This document shows, one piece after another, positions 63,878 to 64,000 of a stretch of DNA of 64,000 nucleotides. Position 1 is the stretch's first letter, and the number at the start of each line of letters is the position of its first letter. This DNA comes from Hongsoonwoonella zoysiae (GTDB taxonomy: Bacteria > Pseudomonadota > Alphaproteobacteria > Rhizobiales > Stappiaceae). Position numbers and translations under genes: made by a program. The notes beneath the pieces were generated by a model, which saw nothing but the letters and a program-made list of their open reading frames with translations, was not told where the DNA came from and ran no database searches. The stretch covers positions 1,042,202-1,106,201 of the forward strand of contig NZ_JABRXF010000002.1 of NCBI RefSeq assembly GCF_013266695.1, read 5' to 3'.

Positions 63878-64000
63878 TTACTCGATGATCTTCGCGACGA
63901 CGCCGGCACCGACGGTGCGGCCGCCTTCGCGGATGGCGAAGCGGAGGCCTTCCTCCATGGCGATCGGAACAATCAGCGTCACCGTCACCGAGACGTTGTC
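63878..64000 (-). CDS. tuf: Elongation factor Tu, C-terminal end (cut by window edge)
   Basis: The last 40 codons: [20 protein letters not shown] and [20 protein letters not shown], ending in TAA at 63878-63880. This is the invariant C-terminal beta-barrel of EF-Tu, which delivers aminoacyl-tRNA. It lies 60 bp before rpsJ on the same strand, the str-S10 junction order. Confidence 0.95.
   Translation of the reverse strand, partial: DNVSVTVTLIVPIAMEEGLRFAIREGGRTVGAGVVAKIIE

Overview
The window is about 64 kb of high-GC chromosomal DNA from an alphaproteobacterium, most probably of the order Hyphomicrobiales (Rhizobiales). The evidence is a complete S10/spc/alpha ribosomal cluster with adk after secY, a LiuR-type regulator of leucine breakdown, separate PccA and PccB genes, a lone small FliN-like protein beside a tRNA-Leu, an ATP12-family chaperone, and many paired small palindromes of the kind common in rhizobia. 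I cannot name the genus from sequence alone.

Layout. 1-7.1 kb: the N-terminus of methylcrotonyl-CoA carboxylase beta, a glutathione S-transferase, a rhodanese, a 44-residue membrane protein, a DUF599 protein, a class III nucleotide cyclase, a YdcF-like protein, an aldo/keto reductase, a truncated globin and a ClpP-type protease. 7.3-8.4 kb: decayed insertion sequence remains. 8.4-10.5 kb: a large secreted SH3/WV-rich protein with a low-complexity tail. 10.5-11.9 kb: a gene-free stretch packed with nested inverted repeats and two diverged copies of one element. 11.9-14.7 kb: leucine catabolism genes (ivd, a hotdog thioesterase, liuR) with a ccdAB toxin-antitoxin pair lodged between thioesterase and ivd. 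14.8-24.4 kb: GH25 lysozyme, glyoxalase-fold protein, MgtE, FolB, PccA, gamma-glutamylcyclotransferase, acylphosphatase, LipB, FliN-like protein and tRNA-Leu(GAG).

24.5-26.2 kb is a small foreign-looking insert: one AT-richer gene for a possible PIN-like nuclease, bounded by tRNA-Leu and by an inverted 26-bp exact copy of that tRNA's 3' end. 26.2-39.4 kb is accessory metabolism: a GlxA-type regulator facing a DJ-1 protein, a deformylase-like protein, a dehydrogenase/isomerase pair, a Tat-exported L,D-transpeptidase, two secreted proteins sharing a C-terminal domain, a GMC oxidoreductase, a MarR/nitroreductase divergon, and a MerR-controlled set (merT, a GDCC-motif protein, an ATC-hydrolase-family protein) with no merA in view. 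39.4-49.5 kb holds a patatin, a fluoride channel, an RluC/D-type pseudouridine synthase, a HAD phosphatase, ATP12, PccB, RarA and a DegP/HtrA protease. 49.6-64 kb is the ribosomal superoperon on the minus strand, from the end of tuf to rplQ, closed by a clear terminator.

How the genes fit together. MccB, Ivd, LiuR and the thioesterase belong to branched-chain amino acid breakdown, and PccA with PccB handles the propionyl-CoA that such pathways yield. The same 17-bp sequence lies upstream of mccB and of liuR, which suggests one LiuR regulon split over about 14 kb. The most unusual parts are the structured repeat tract at 10.7-11.75 kb, the tRNA-bounded single-gene insert, and the toxin-antitoxin pair inside the catabolic operon. 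Frames, motifs and repeats were read by eye; family names are judged from motifs and not from database searches.
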